Source: JALSRD01 sp964476595 (GTDB lineage Bacteria; Desulfobacterota; Desulfobacteria; Desulfobacterales; JALSRD01). Taken from it: a DNA stretch of 35,420 bases. Position numbers and translations under genes: made by a program. Each line of letters opens with the position of its first letter. The first letter of the stretch is position 1. Below are positions 17,163 to 25,678 of the stretch, one piece after another. The stretch lies in contig CAYZCL010000117.1 of assembly GCA_964476595.1 (NCBI GenBank), positions 1-35,420 on the forward strand, given 5' to 3'. The notes under the pieces were generated by a model, which saw only the letters and a list, made by a program, of their open reading frames with translations, did no database searches and was not told where the DNA came from.

Positions 17163-17192
17163 ATAAAAAAAGAATCCGCAACACTCGCGGAT
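17163..17192 (-). terminator. Rho-independent terminator after the DUF1178 gene
   Basis: In leftward RNA, AUCCGC (17192-17187) and GCGGAU (17179-17174) pair around a 7-nt loop, followed by UCUUUUUUUAU. It lies 33 nt after the DUF1178 stop and just before the TerB-like gene, so that gene must have its own promoter. This is the clearest intrinsic terminator in the window. Confidence 0.8.
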
Positions 17193-17224
17193 CTGGTAAA
17201 ATCGTTCCCGGGCGGGCCTTCTAT

Positions 17225-17656
17225 TCAGTGCGTCTTGCGTTGCGGGGCGGCGGCAAGTGGAATCTTGAAAAATTCCACACCTTCTTCACGCAGGGTCTTT
17301 TCCTCGGCTTCGCTGCTGACGCCGCGGATATTGCGGGGCTCGGCGACACCGTAGTGGATCTTGAGGGCCTCGGACGCAAAATCGGTCCCCACGTCGTCGA
17401 AATTCTTTTCAACGTACTCCGAAATCTTCTGGTTGAGCGCCATCAAGGCCACGTGGTGTTCGGGGATCCGGCCGCCCCCGGAGGAGGCGGAGGCATTCTT
17501 GATGGCGAATGTGGACGGAATTCTGGCGATCGAAACGTCATTGCACACCGGGCAGTTGATCAGCCCCTCTTTTCTCTGCTTTTCGTAGGCATCCGCGTCT
17601 TCAAACCATCCCTCGAAAGTGTGTCCGTTGGCGCACTGCAGATCGAATGCAATCAT
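17225..17656 (-). CDS. DUF1178 family protein
   Basis: A 143-residue protein that opens with MIAFDLQCANGHTFEGWF, a rubredoxin-like half knuckle, completed by the second pair in INCPVCNDVS (about residue 34). This two-knuckle N-terminus followed by a helical tail is diagnostic for DUF1178. The family is widespread in proteobacteria and is thought to bind metal; function unknown. It is divergent from the SH3/coiled-coil gene at 17886 across 229 bp. Confidence 0.88.
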   Translation of the reverse strand: MIAFDLQCANGHTFEGWFEDADAYEKQRKEGLINCPVCNDVSIARIPSTFAIKNASASSGGGRIPEHHVALMALNQKISEYVEKNFDDVGTDFASEALKIHYGVAEPRNIRGVSSEAEEKTLREEGVEFFKIPLAAAPQRKTH

Positions 17657-17786
17657 GGCGTCTCCATTGATGGCCCCTGGTGCCCGTTCCCGGCGGGGAA
17701 ATTCGGTGGTTTCCGTTGCCTGTCTGGAATCATTATCAAAATTAACACATTCGGCCTGATTTTCAACCTAAATTTCAAAGAAATCA

Positions 17787-17816
17787 TTGACAGATCCCAG
17801 CCTTTGAACACACAAT
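17787..17816 (+). promoter_or_regulatory. Sigma70-type promoter for the SH3/coiled-coil gene
   Basis: TTGACA (17787-17792), 18 bp, CACAAT (17811-17816), about 70 nt before the ATG at 17886. The -35 is perfect and the -10 weak. The surrounding 17700-17830 is AT-rich. Confidence 0.4.
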
Positions 17817-17885
17817 ACCGCCGCATCATCATCCGGATCATCCGAAAAACCAAAACCCACGGCTTTCAACGAAAGAGGGACCACC

Positions 17886-18539
17886 ATGAAACGCTTTGCT
17901 CTGGCGGCGCTGCTGATCGTGTTGCTGGCGGTTCCCGGCATGGCCGGTGAAACCCGCTACATCTCAGACCTGATGGAGATCACCCTGCGAACGGGACCGG
18001 GAACGGGCCGCAAGATCATCGCCATGCTGCCCTCCAACCTGAAGGTCGAGATCCTGAGCCAGGAGGGGCAGTGGACCAAGGTGCGTACACCCGAAGGCAA
18101 GGAGGGCTGGGTGGTGAGCCGCTTCCTGACCAGCGAGACCCCCAAGAGCATCAAGCTGGACCGGCTGCAGAAGAAATACGACGAGCTGAGCCGGCGCGTC
18201 GAGACGCTGGCCAAGGAAAACACCGAACTTAAGGCCAAGAACGAGGAGCTCAGCACCCAGCTGGCCGAAAAGACACGTGCCTTCGACGAACTCAACCAAA
18301 CCTACCAGACGCTGAAGACCGAATCGGCGGAGTTCCTGGCCGTAAAGGAAAAATACCAGAAAACCGCGGCCCGACTGGCGGAGCAGACCTCCAAAGCCGA
18401 AAGACTGGAGTCCGAACTGTCCAAACTGGAATTTCACCAGAACATCCGCTGGTTCCTGAGCGGGGCCGGGGTGCTGCTGGTGGGCTTCATCATCGGTTTC
18501 AGCGCTAAACGCCAGCGCCGCCGTTCGTCTCTGCTGTAG
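17886..18539 (+). CDS. TIGR04211-type SH3 / coiled-coil membrane protein
   Basis: A 217-residue envelope protein. It has a signal peptide (residues 1-21, ending PGMAG), a bacterial SH3 domain (about 23-88, with LRTGPGTGRKIIAML and GWVVSRFL), a long coiled coil (about 92-190, rich in Glu/Lys/Leu heptads) and one C-terminal transmembrane helix (about 190-208) ending in a basic tail (KRQRRR). This layout is that of the TIGR04211/YgiM family. It probably sits in the inner membrane with the SH3 domain facing peptidoglycan. A strong hairpin ends the transcript. Confidence 0.85.
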   Translation: MKRFALAALLIVLLAVPGMAGETRYISDLMEITLRTGPGTGRKIIAMLPSNLKVEILSQEGQWTKVRTPEGKEGWVVSRFLTSETPKSIKLDRLQKKYDELSRRVETLAKENTELKAKNEELSTQLAEKTRAFDELNQTYQTLKTESAEFLAVKEKYQKTAARLAEQTSKAERLESELSKLEFHQNIRWFLSGAGVLLVGFIIGFSAKRQRRRSSLL

Positions 18540-18549
18540 CCCGTCTCCC

Positions 18550-18594
18550 GCGGCCCCCGGTGGACGCCCCGCCGCCGGGGGCCGCACCCTCTTT
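18550..18594 (+). terminator. Hairpin terminator before dnaJ
   Basis: GCGGCCCCCGG (18550-18560) pairs perfectly with CCGGGGGCCGC (18575-18585) around a 14-nt loop, followed by ACCCTCTTTT. It ends the SH3/coiled-coil transcript 10 nt after its stop. Confidence 0.65.
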
Positions 18595-18624
18595 TCCCGC
18601 TCTGCTCCGCTCCCGCCACCCGTG

Positions 18625-18652
18625 TTGACAAGCAGCCAACCTGCATTAGTTT
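18625..18652 (+). promoter_or_regulatory. Promoter of dnaJ, TTGACA-N16-TAGTTT
   Basis: TTGACA (18625-18630), 16 bp ending in AT, TAGTTT (18647-18652), about 85 nt before the ATG. Boxes and spacing are identical to the hsp20 (A) promoter at 9430-9457. Confidence 0.5.
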
Positions 18653-18735
18653 TACTCATCAAACGATCTTTTGTCTCCCGCGTATCGCAGCAGACGCCGG
18701 ACGCACCTCAGGCTGCAACGAAATCAGGAAGTTAA

Positions 18736-19857
18736 ATGGCCACCAACAAACGGGACTACTACGAAATTCTGGGAATCGGAAGGGACGCCACGGAACGGGA
18801 GCTCAAGGCCGCCTACCGCAAACTGGCCCTCAAGTACCACCCGGACAAGAATCCCAACAACCCCGAGGCCGAAGAGAAGTTCAAGGAGGCGGCCGAAGCC
18901 TACGAGGTGCTGCGCGACCCCCAGAAGCGCCAGATCTACGACCAGTATGGACACGAGGGCCTGGAGGGCACCGGATTTTCCGGATTCGGCGGCTTCGACG
19001 ACATCTTCTCCAGTTTCGGCGGCATCTTCGAGGATCTATTCGGATTCGGTTCGGGGCGCCGTTCCCGCAGCCGGGCGCGCCGCGGCAACGACCTGCGCTA
19101 CGACCTGACCCTGACCTTTATGGAAGCCGCCTTCGGCAAGGAAACCCACATCGACATCGAGAAGATGATCACCTGCCCGGACTGCAACGGCGACGGCTGC
19201 GAGCCGGGCACCCAGCCGCAGACCTGTGCGCACTGCAACGGCAGCGGTCAGGTCACCCAGACCCAGGGGTTCTTCACCCTCAGAACCACCTGCCGTCACT
19301 GCGGCGGCGCCGGGCGCGTGATCACCGATCCCTGCAGCCGGTGCCGCGGGTCGGGACAGGTGCGCGAGCACAAGCGCGTGGCCGTCAAGATTCCGGCCGG
19401 CGTCGACAACGGGTCCCGCCTGCGGCTGTCCGGCGAGGGTGAACCGGGACGCTACGGCGGACCGCCGGGGGACCTGTACGTCTTCATCCACGTCAAGCCC
19501 CATAATTTTTTTCAACGCCGCGACAACGACATCTACTGCGAGGTGCCCATTTCCTTCATCCAGGCCGCCCTGGGCGACGAGATCATGGTGCCCACCCTGA
19601 ACGGCAAGAAAAAGCTGAAAATCCCCAGGGGCACCCAGCCGGGGGACCTGTTCCGTTTCCGCCACGAGGGGATCCCGTCCCTGCGCAACGGCACCCGCGG
19701 GGACCAGATCATCCAGGTTGCCGTGCGCACGCCGACCCACCTGACCAAGAAGCAGGAAGCGCTGCTGCAGGAATTCAAGAAACTCGAGGCGGCCAAACTG
19801 ACCACCAAGCTGAAGAACATTCTCAAGGGTACCGCCGGCGTCGCCGAAACGGCCTGA
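18736..19857 (+). CDS. dnaJ: Type I chaperone DnaJ (Hsp40)
   Basis: A 373-residue co-chaperone that delivers substrates to DnaK and stimulates its ATPase. Complete domain set: J domain (1-70) with HPD at 35-37, Gly/Phe region (about 74-107, with FSGFGGFDDIF repeats), four CxxCxGxG zinc motifs starting at C147, C164, C186 and C200, and C-terminal substrate-binding domains. GGAAGTTAA precedes the ATG. dnaK and grpE are not adjacent. queD follows after 22 nt and is probably co-transcribed. Confidence 0.96.
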   Translation: MATNKRDYYEILGIGRDATERELKAAYRKLALKYHPDKNPNNPEAEEKFKEAAEAYEVLRDPQKRQIYDQYGHEGLEGTGFSGFGGFDDIFSSFGGIFEDLFGFGSGRRSRSRARRGNDLRYDLTLTFMEAAFGKETHIDIEKMITCPDCNGDGCEPGTQPQTCAHCNGSGQVTQTQGFFTLRTTCRHCGGAGRVITDPCSRCRGSGQVREHKRVAVKIPAGVDNGSRLRLSGEGEPGRYGGPPGDLYVFIHVKPHNFFQRRDNDIYCEVPISFIQAALGDEIMVPTLNGKKKLKIPRGTQPGDLFRFRHEGIPSLRNGTRGDQIIQVAVRTPTHLTKKQEALLQEFKKLEAAKLTTKLKNILKGTAGVAETA

Positions 19858-19879
19858 GCGGGAAAAACGGAAATCCGAC

Positions 19880-20248
19880 ATGTACGAACTGAAAGTGCTG
19901 ACCCACTTTGCCGCTGCTCACCAGCTGGAGGTGGCCCGCAAGTGTGAAAATCTCCACGGGCACAACTGGAAAGTGGAAGTCTGCGTGGCGGGGGATCACC
20001 TGGACGATGCCGGCGTGCTCATCGATTTCGGCCTCATCAAGCGTCATGTGAGAGACATCATGAAGGAACTGGACCACAAGTTCCTGAACGAACTGGAGGA
20101 ATTCCGGGACGGCTACCCCCCTTCTTCCGAAAACATCGCCCGCTACGTGGCCGTCAGGCTCCAGCGGGCCATCCAGGAGGCCGACGTGCGGGTCAGCAGC
20201 GTGACCGCCTGGGAATCCGACGACGCCTGCGCCACCTATCGTCCCTGA
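19880..20248 (+). CDS. queD: 6-carboxy-5,6,7,8-tetrahydropterin synthase QueD
   Basis: A 122-residue enzyme of queuosine (preQ0) biosynthesis that converts 7,8-dihydroneopterin triphosphate to 6-carboxytetrahydropterin. Zinc ligands are H14 (HFAAAH), H26 and H28 (LHGHNW); the catalytic cysteine C22 lies in KCENLHGH, which separates QueD from PTPS proper. D65-H66 (LDHKFLN) and the C-terminal WES complete the family signature. The protein is compact, of E. coli QueD size. It ends convergently with pyrE, 82 nt apart, with GC-rich small stems but no clear terminator. Confidence 0.92.
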   Translation: MYELKVLTHFAAAHQLEVARKCENLHGHNWKVEVCVAGDHLDDAGVLIDFGLIKRHVRDIMKELDHKFLNELEEFRDGYPPSSENIARYVAVRLQRAIQEADVRVSSVTAWESDDACATYRP

Positions 20249-20330
20249 GGCCTGTCCCGGGCCGGAACCGCGGGCGGCGTTCCCCGGCGGCCCGCACGGC
20301 AGCCGAAAAGCCCGCCGGCACCGCGCCGTA

Positions 20331-20894
20331 TCAGCCGCCGTGGACATCCAGACGCGACAGCAGTTCGCCGCGCGTGATCAGCGCCGTCACGTCGACCACG
20401 TGCTTCCGGATATTGTCCAACCCGCCTTCCTGCCGATCCACCAGAATCACCACCCGCCGCACCGCGAGCCGCTCTTCGCGGGCACGTTCGATGGCTTGGA
20501 TGGTGGACCCGCCGGTGGTGGCCACGTCGTCGATGATGGCCACGGACTCCCCCGGCGACACGTCGCCCTCGATCCAGCGGACGATGCCGTGGTCCTTGCG
20601 CGACTTGCGGATGGAGAAGGCCTTGACCGGGCACCCTTCGATTTCCGAGGCGAAGGCGGTGGCCACGGCAATGGGATCGGCACCGAAGGTCAGGCCGCCC
20701 ACGGCGGTCACGCCGCTGCCCGCGAGGGCCTGCAGCACCAGGTGCCCGGCCAGGAACATGCCCCGCGGGCTCAGGGTGGTGGGCTTGCAGTTGACGTAAA
20801 AGCGGCTCATGCGCCCCGACACCAGCCGAAAGGCCGGCTCCCGGCTGTACTTGACGGACTTTTCACACAGAATGCCGATCAGTTCCTCTTTCAT
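20331..20894 (-). CDS. pyrE: Orotate phosphoribosyltransferase
   Basis: A 187-residue enzyme that joins orotate and PRPP to form OMP in pyrimidine synthesis. The PRPP-binding motif is VAIIDDVATTGGSTIQA; the N-terminal FRLVSGRMSRFYVNCKPTTL is typical, as is the catalytic-loop region (SRKDHG). ATG 20894 (MKEELIGILCEKS) gives the normal N-terminus; an in-frame ATG at 20945 would add 17 residues and follows GGGGGA, so it cannot be excluded. The gene stands alone on the minus strand and is divergent from ftsE. Confidence 0.92.
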   Translation of the reverse strand: MKEELIGILCEKSVKYSREPAFRLVSGRMSRFYVNCKPTTLSPRGMFLAGHLVLQALAGSGVTAVGGLTFGADPIAVATAFASEIEGCPVKAFSIRKSRKDHGIVRWIEGDVSPGESVAIIDDVATTGGSTIQAIERAREERLAVRRVVILVDRQEGGLDNIRKHVVDVTALITRGELLSRLDVHGG

Positions 20895-21213
20895 AGCCCC
20901 CGTCCATAGCTCCCCGTCATACCGCTTCAGGATTTCCCGCAACATGCCGTCCCCCGGACCGCCGCGGGCCGTATCGGTCCGCCTGCGAACGGCCCCGGAG
21001 CTTATGGCTTGATTGTAACACGAATTTCCGATAGAAAAACCCCCACCGAATGGAAGAAGCCTGGTTAATGGGATTCAGTGGAGGTTTCCGCAAGGAAAAC
21101 TGGAGACAGCACTCCCTGCCGACCGGCAATATACCAGCTGACGCTCTTCCGGTCAATGCCCGGCCGGTTCGATCCGGCCCGCCGGAGGGAAGGCGCACGA
21201 GACAGATACGGCC
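20895..21213. other. 319-bp divergent region between pyrE and ftsE
   Basis: Mostly GC-rich sequence without a recognisable gene. The AT-richer part at 21005-21045 holds a weak rightward promoter candidate (21009-21037) and, on the opposite strand, TACAAT (21017-21012) that could serve pyrE. The ORFs running rightward through 21050-21213 are out of frame with ftsE and have no family resemblance. Confidence 0.45.
21009..21037 (+). promoter_or_regulatory. Weak promoter candidate for the ftsEX cluster
   Basis: TTGATT (21009-21014), 17 bp, TAGAAA (21032-21037). The -10 is poor and the leader to ftsE would be about 170 nt. Confidence 0.25.
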
Positions 21214-21894
21214 GTGGCCGACGATCCCATCATTCGCCTGTTTCACGTTCACAAGCACTACGGGTCCAAAACCGCCCTGGCGGACATCCGCCTGGACATC
21301 GCCCGCGGCGAGTTCGTCTTCGTCACCGGACCCAGCGGCGCGGGCAAGTCCACCCTGCTCAAACTGCTCTACCTGGGAACGCCGGCCTCGGCCGGCCAGA
21401 TTCTGGTGGACGGCATGAACCTGACCCGCATCGCGCGCAAACGCATCCCCCGCCTGCGCCGCCGGTTCGGTATCATATTCCAGGACTACAAGCTCATCGC
21501 CTCGCGCAGCGTCTTTTACAACGTCGCCCTGGTGCTGGAAGCCGCCGGCGAACGGCCGGCCATGATCGGCAAGAAGGTGCGCCACATACTGCGCAGCGTG
21601 GGGCTGGAGAAAAAGGCCGACGCCCTGCCGCCCAGCCTCTCCGGCGGAGAGCAGCAGAAAGTGGCCGTGGCCCGGGCCATGGTGGGCGGCCCGAAGATCA
21701 TCCTGGCCGACGAACCCACCGGCAGCCTGGACGCCGATTCGGCCGGAATCATCATCGGGCTGCTGGAGGATTTTCACACCCGCGGAGGCACGGTGATCGT
21801 GGCCACCCACGATCGTGAGCTCGTCCGCCGCGGCCGGCGGCGTGTCGTCGCGCTCCGGGACGGGCGTCTGGCGGACGGGACGGTGTCTCCATGA
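21214..21894 (+). CDS. ftsE: Cell-division ATP-binding protein FtsE
   Basis: A 226-residue ABC ATPase that, with FtsX, transmits ATP-driven conformational change across the membrane to activate septal peptidoglycan hydrolysis. Walker A is GPSGAGKST (39-47), Q-loop IIFQDYKL, signature LSGGEQQKV, Walker B IILADEPTG, and H-loop VATHDRE. The start is GTG at 21214, the first start codon in frame; its ribosome site is poor (GGAGGG lies about 25 nt upstream). It overlaps ftsX by 4 bp (ATGA). Confidence 0.93.
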   Translation: MADDPIIRLFHVHKHYGSKTALADIRLDIARGEFVFVTGPSGAGKSTLLKLLYLGTPASAGQILVDGMNLTRIARKRIPRLRRRFGIIFQDYKLIASRSVFYNVALVLEAAGERPAMIGKKVRHILRSVGLEKKADALPPSLSGGEQQKVAVARAMVGGPKIILADEPTGSLDADSAGIIIGLLEDFHTRGGTVIVATHDRELVRRGRRRVVALRDGRLADGTVSP

Positions 21895-22781
21895 GGGCCC
21901 TGATGCGCCGCACCTGGCTGGATCTGCGCAGCCACAAGTTTCTCAACCTGATCACGGTGGTCACGGTGGCGCTGTCCATGCTGATCGTCAGCGCCTTCCT
22001 GCTCTTTGCGGCCAACACCGGTGAACTGCTGGACTCCTGGCGCCGCGGGGTGCGCATGATGGTCTACCTGCAGGACGGCCTGGGCGACGCCCGGCGCCAC
22101 GATCTGCAGCAGGCCTTATCGAAGCTGCCGGACATCTCTGAAGTGCGCTACATCTCCAAGAAAGCGGCCCTGCGACAACTGCGACGGGCCCTGCCGGGCC
22201 AGGCCTCCATCTTCGCCACTCTTCGCGAAAATCCCCTGCCGGACGCCTTCGAACTGCGCGTGGCGGTGGCCGCTGCATCCCGGCGGGGACTGCACAAAAT
22301 CGCCGGGACCATCCGGTCCATGGCGGGTGTTTCCGACGTGGAGTACGGCCAGCAGTGGCTGGTGCGCTTCGCCGACGTCACCCGCCTGCTCCGGATGATC
22401 GGCTACACCATGGGGGCGCTGTTCCTGGCGGCCGGCATTTTCATCGTGGCCAACACCGTCCGCCTGCTGCTCTACAGCCGACGCGATGAAATCGAGATCA
22501 TGCGCCTGGTGGGCGCCACCGACCGCTTCATTCACATGCCTTTCTACCTGCAGGGTGTTTTCCAGGGTGCGCTGGGCGGGGCCGTGGGGGTGACGGCACT
22601 GTACCTGGCCTACCTGTACGTCGCCGGCGGTTTCCAGCACACCGGCCTGGCAGGCGCCTTCACCCCCCGCTTCCTGTCGCCCACCGAGATCGGAGTTCTT
22701 CTGATGGGCAGCACTCTGGCGGGTTGGCTGGGATGCTTTCTGTCGTTGAAACAGTTTTCCAGGCTGCAGGAAACCGCGTGA
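21891..22781 (+). CDS. ftsX: Cell-division protein FtsX
   Basis: A 296-residue inner-membrane partner of FtsE. It has four transmembrane helices: about 17-42 (NLITVVTVALSMLIVSAFLL), then a large periplasmic domain (about 43-165) that binds the EnvC-type activator, then helices near 170-195 (GALFLAAGIFIVANTV), 220-245 and 265-290. This is the standard type VII ABC-permease layout. ATG 21891 lies inside the ftsE stop, and the stop overlaps the next gene's ATG by 1 bp, showing tight coupling of ftsE, ftsX and envC. Confidence 0.93.
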   Translation: MRALMRRTWLDLRSHKFLNLITVVTVALSMLIVSAFLLFAANTGELLDSWRRGVRMMVYLQDGLGDARRHDLQQALSKLPDISEVRYISKKAALRQLRRALPGQASIFATLRENPLPDAFELRVAVAAASRRGLHKIAGTIRSMAGVSDVEYGQQWLVRFADVTRLLRMIGYTMGALFLAAGIFIVANTVRLLLYSRRDEIEIMRLVGATDRFIHMPFYLQGVFQGALGGAVGVTALYLAYLYVAGGFQHTGLAGAFTPRFLSPTEIGVLLMGSTLAGWLGCFLSLKQFSRLQETA

Positions 22782-24181
22782 TGCCCGTGTGCCACACCAG
22801 AAACACACCGCTGCTGCCGGCCCTGGCCGCCTGGGCCCTGCTGCTGGCGTTGTGCGCCCCGGCGGCCGCCCGAACGGCGGTCGTCACGGCCGACGCCCTG
22901 CACCTGCGGGCCGAACCTAGCCGCGAGGCCCGCGTGCTGGCCACGCTGAAAAAGGACACCCGCGTGGAGGTCGTCGCGGACCAGGGGCAGTGGCTCAAGG
23001 TCCGCCGGCGGAAAACCCTCGGGTATCTCTTCAACCGCCCCGAGTACGTTCGCGTGGAATCCGCGGGCCGCCCCGGCGGGGCCGAGGGACTCCGGCGACA
23101 GTCGCAGGATCTGCGCGGCAGGATCCGCAGCCGGCAGCAGGCGGTCTCCGAAATCAAGGCCCGCGAAACGGGCGTCCTTTCGGAACTGGACCGCATGGAC
23201 CGCGAAATCGACCACCTGCGCCGGCGCCGGCGCCGCCTGCAGGCCCAGCTCCGGCAGCTCGACACGGACATCTCCCGGGCCGACCGCCGCCTCAGGCAGC
23301 TCAACCGACGCATCGCCGATGTGAAAACGTACGCCGCCGCCCGCCTGACGGCGCTTTACAAGCTCGAACGGTTGGGCAGGATCGAACTGCTGGCATCGGC
23401 CGACTCCTTTTACACCCTTCAGCTGCGGCGTCGGGCGCTGCAGGAGATCCTGCACCGGGACCGGGAGGTGCTCACCGCTCTGGCCGCCGATCAGGCCCGT
23501 CAACAGGAATTGATCGCCGCCCGCCGCCGTCGCCTGGCCGAGAAGAAACGACTGGAAAAGACCGCCCGCGACCAGCTGGCCGAACTGAAGCGCCGGCAAC
23601 GCCTGCGGCGCCGTCGCCTGGCCGAGATCCGATCCCGGAAGTCACTGGAACTGGCGGCCCTCAAGGCGCTGCGGGTCTCGGCCCGGCGCCTGGACCGGGA
23701 ACTCAGGGCCCTCGAACGAAAAGCACCCCCGGCGGCGCCCGAACCGGCACCACCGCCGACGCTCCCCCGCCGTGACCGGCATCCACATAAAAGCTTGCCA
23801 AATATACCGGTTAAAGGTAAGATAATAGGCCGCTTCGGACCGTATCGAGACCCGCAGCTTCACTTTGAGAGCTACCGCAACGGCATCGACATCCGGGCCG
23901 AAAGGGGCGCCCCGATCCGCTCGGTGGCGGCCGGCGTGGTGCGGTTCGCGCAGTGGTTCAGGGGATACGGCAACGTCATCATCATCGACCACGGCAGCCA
24001 CTTCTATTCCGTCTACGCCCATATCGACGAGTTCTTCAAACAGACCGGAGACCGGGTAGAGCGCGGAGAGGTTATCGCAACGGTCGGGGACACCGGCTCG
24101 CTGCAGGGGCCGATGCTGTACTTTGAGATTCGCCGCAACGGCAAACCCGTCGACCCCCGCCGATGGGTCGGCAAGGGATAG
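22781..24181 (+). CDS. envC: EnvC-like amidase activator: SH3, coiled coil, degenerate LytM
   Basis: A 466-residue periplasmic protein. It has a signal peptide (about 1-30, ending APAAA), an SH3b domain (about 34-85), a long Arg/Glu/Leu-rich coiled coil (about 95-310) that in EnvC engages FtsX, and a C-terminal LytM/M23 fold (about 345-465). Zinc ligands of active M23 enzymes are missing: the HxxxD position reads NGIDI and the final HxH reads LYFEIRR, as in E. coli EnvC, so it should activate amidases rather than cut peptidoglycan itself. The start was moved to ATG 22781, overlapping the ftsX stop; the longer frame upstream is ftsX sequence. Confidence 0.88.
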   Translation: MPVCHTRNTPLLPALAAWALLLALCAPAAARTAVVTADALHLRAEPSREARVLATLKKDTRVEVVADQGQWLKVRRRKTLGYLFNRPEYVRVESAGRPGGAEGLRRQSQDLRGRIRSRQQAVSEIKARETGVLSELDRMDREIDHLRRRRRRLQAQLRQLDTDISRADRRLRQLNRRIADVKTYAAARLTALYKLERLGRIELLASADSFYTLQLRRRALQEILHRDREVLTALAADQARQQELIAARRRRLAEKKRLEKTARDQLAELKRRQRLRRRRLAEIRSRKSLELAALKALRVSARRLDRELRALERKAPPAAPEPAPPPTLPRRDRHPHKSLPNIPVKGKIIGRFGPYRDPQLHFESYRNGIDIRAERGAPIRSVAAGVVRFAQWFRGYGNVIIIDHGSHFYSVYAHIDEFFKQTGDRVERGEVIATVGDTGSLQGPMLYFEIRRNGKPVDPRRWVGKG

Positions 24182-24210
24182 TTTAAAAGTATTTCAGAAG
24201 GGGTCCGTTT

Positions 24211-24239
24211 CCGGGGAGACCGACAGGGTTCCTCCCCGG
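24211..24239 (+). repeat. Hairpin upstream of ctpA
   Basis: CCGGGGAG (24211-24218) and CTCCCCGG (24232-24239) are perfect complements around 13 nt, in the 80-bp gap before ctpA. No T-run follows, so it is more likely a leader or processing structure than a terminator. Confidence 0.35.
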
Positions 24240-24261
24240 CACGGCCCGAAGGAGAGAATGT

Positions 24262-25629
24262 ATGACGCGTGGCACCAAACACAGGCTCAAAATCTGGTCG
24301 CTGATGATCGTCGCCGTGATCGTCTGGAGCGTCTGGACGGGCGTCGACCCGAACCTGACGGCCAGTGACGACGACACCTACAAGGGACTCAAGCTTTTTA
24401 CCGACGTCCTCGAACTGGTGGAGAAGAACTACGTCGACGAGGTCGACGGTAAGAAGCTGATCGAAAACGCCATCCAGGGCATGCTCCAGGGTCTCGACCC
24501 CCACTCCACCCTGCTGCCGCCGGAGGCTTTCAAGGAACTGCAGCTGGACACCCAGGGGGAATTCACCGGCATCGGGGTAAGCATCACCATGCGTGACGGG
24601 TTCATCACCGTCATCTCGCCCATCGACGGCACACCGGCCTACAAGGCCGGCATCAAGGCCGGCGACCGCATCCTCAAGGTGGACGGCGAAACCGTCAAGG
24701 ACCTCCGCGATGCCGTCAACCGTATCCGCGGCCCCAAGGGTACCAAGGTGACCGTCACCATCGGCCGCGAGGGCGTTGCCGACCCCATGGACTTCACCCT
24801 GGTGCGCGACGTGATCCCCATCGAGAGCGTGCGCTGGGCGCTGCTCAAACCCGGGTTCGGGTACGTTTGGATCACCAACTTCCGCGAAAACACCACCGCC
24901 GACCTCAAGGCGGCCATCCGGAAGATGGAACCCGACGGTAAACCGCTCAAGGGCCTCATCCTGGACCTGCGCGACAACCCCGGCGGGTTGCTGAGCCAGG
25001 CCATCGACGTGTCCGACCTCTTCCTGGACAGCGGCAAGATCCTGTCCATCAAGGGACGTCTCAAACGCAACACCAAGGTCTTCAAGGCCCACCCCGGGCC
25101 CCCCGGATACGACTTTCCCATCGTCGTGCTGATCAACGGCGGCAGCGCCAGCGCCTCGGAAATCGTGGCCGGGGCGCTGCAGGACCACAAGCGCGCGCTG
25201 ATCATGGGGACGACCTCCTTCGGCAAGGGCTCTGTGCAGAACGTGGAGGCCCTTCGGGACGGCTACGGCATCAAGCTGACCATCGCCCGCTACTACACGC
25301 CCAACGACCGCTCCATCCAGGCCAAGGGCATCGAGCCCGACATCGTGGTGGAATTCAAGCGGCCGGGCGAAAAAGAAAAGAAAAAGAAGCGGCCCAAGCA
25401 CCTGAAGGAAAAAGACCTTCGCAACCACCTGGAGGCAGAACCGCCGCCCAAGGTGAAAAAGGAAAAAGTGGACGAGAGCAAGTCCACCGACAAATCCGGC
25501 AAGAAGAAAAAGCGCAGGGAGCTGACCGACGGCACGCTGTCCATGAAGCGGCTGCGCTCCGACAACCAGGTCACCCGCGCGCTGGACGTCTTGGTGAGCT
25601 TCGACATCTTCGGACACATCCAGAAATAA
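24262..25629 (+). CDS. ctpA: Carboxy-terminal processing protease (S41)
   Basis: A 455-residue periplasmic serine protease with an N-terminal signal anchor (about 10-27, LKIWSLMIVAVIVWSVW). A PDZ domain follows (about 100-180, with GIGVSITMRDGF and AGIKAGDRILKVDG), then the S41 core with catalytic Ser in NGGSASASEIVAG and Lys in SFGKGSVQ. The C-terminal tail is unusually Lys-rich (KEKKKKRPKHLKEK and a second Lys cluster near residue 405). Such proteases trim envelope proteins and, in related bacteria, control peptidoglycan hydrolases; its place after envC fits that. AAGGAGAG precedes the ATG. Confidence 0.94.
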   Translation: MTRGTKHRLKIWSLMIVAVIVWSVWTGVDPNLTASDDDTYKGLKLFTDVLELVEKNYVDEVDGKKLIENAIQGMLQGLDPHSTLLPPEAFKELQLDTQGEFTGIGVSITMRDGFITVISPIDGTPAYKAGIKAGDRILKVDGETVKDLRDAVNRIRGPKGTKVTVTIGREGVADPMDFTLVRDVIPIESVRWALLKPGFGYVWITNFRENTTADLKAAIRKMEPDGKPLKGLILDLRDNPGGLLSQAIDVSDLFLDSGKILSIKGRLKRNTKVFKAHPGPPGYDFPIVVLINGGSASASEIVAGALQDHKRALIMGTTSFGKGSVQNVEALRDGYGIKLTIARYYTPNDRSIQAKGIEPDIVVEFKRPGEKEKKKKRPKHLKEKDLRNHLEAEPPPKVKKEKVDESKSTDKSGKKKKRRELTDGTLSMKRLRSDNQVTRALDVLVSFDIFGHIQK

Positions 25630-25634
25630 TCGCC

Positions 25635-25678
25635 GGTGCCGCATCGCCGCCTCCGACCGGAGGCGGCGATGCGGCACC
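25635..25678 (+). terminator. 20-bp perfect stem after ctpA
   Basis: GGTGCCGCATCGCCGCCTCC (25635-25654) pairs without mismatch with 25659-25678 around a 4-nt GACC loop, starting 6 nt after the ctpA stop. It is followed by TCTTTC, a weak U-tract. It should terminate or stabilise the 3' end of the ftsEX-envC-ctpA message. It also argues that the next gene does not start at the ATG at 25636, which lies within the stem. Confidence 0.6.
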
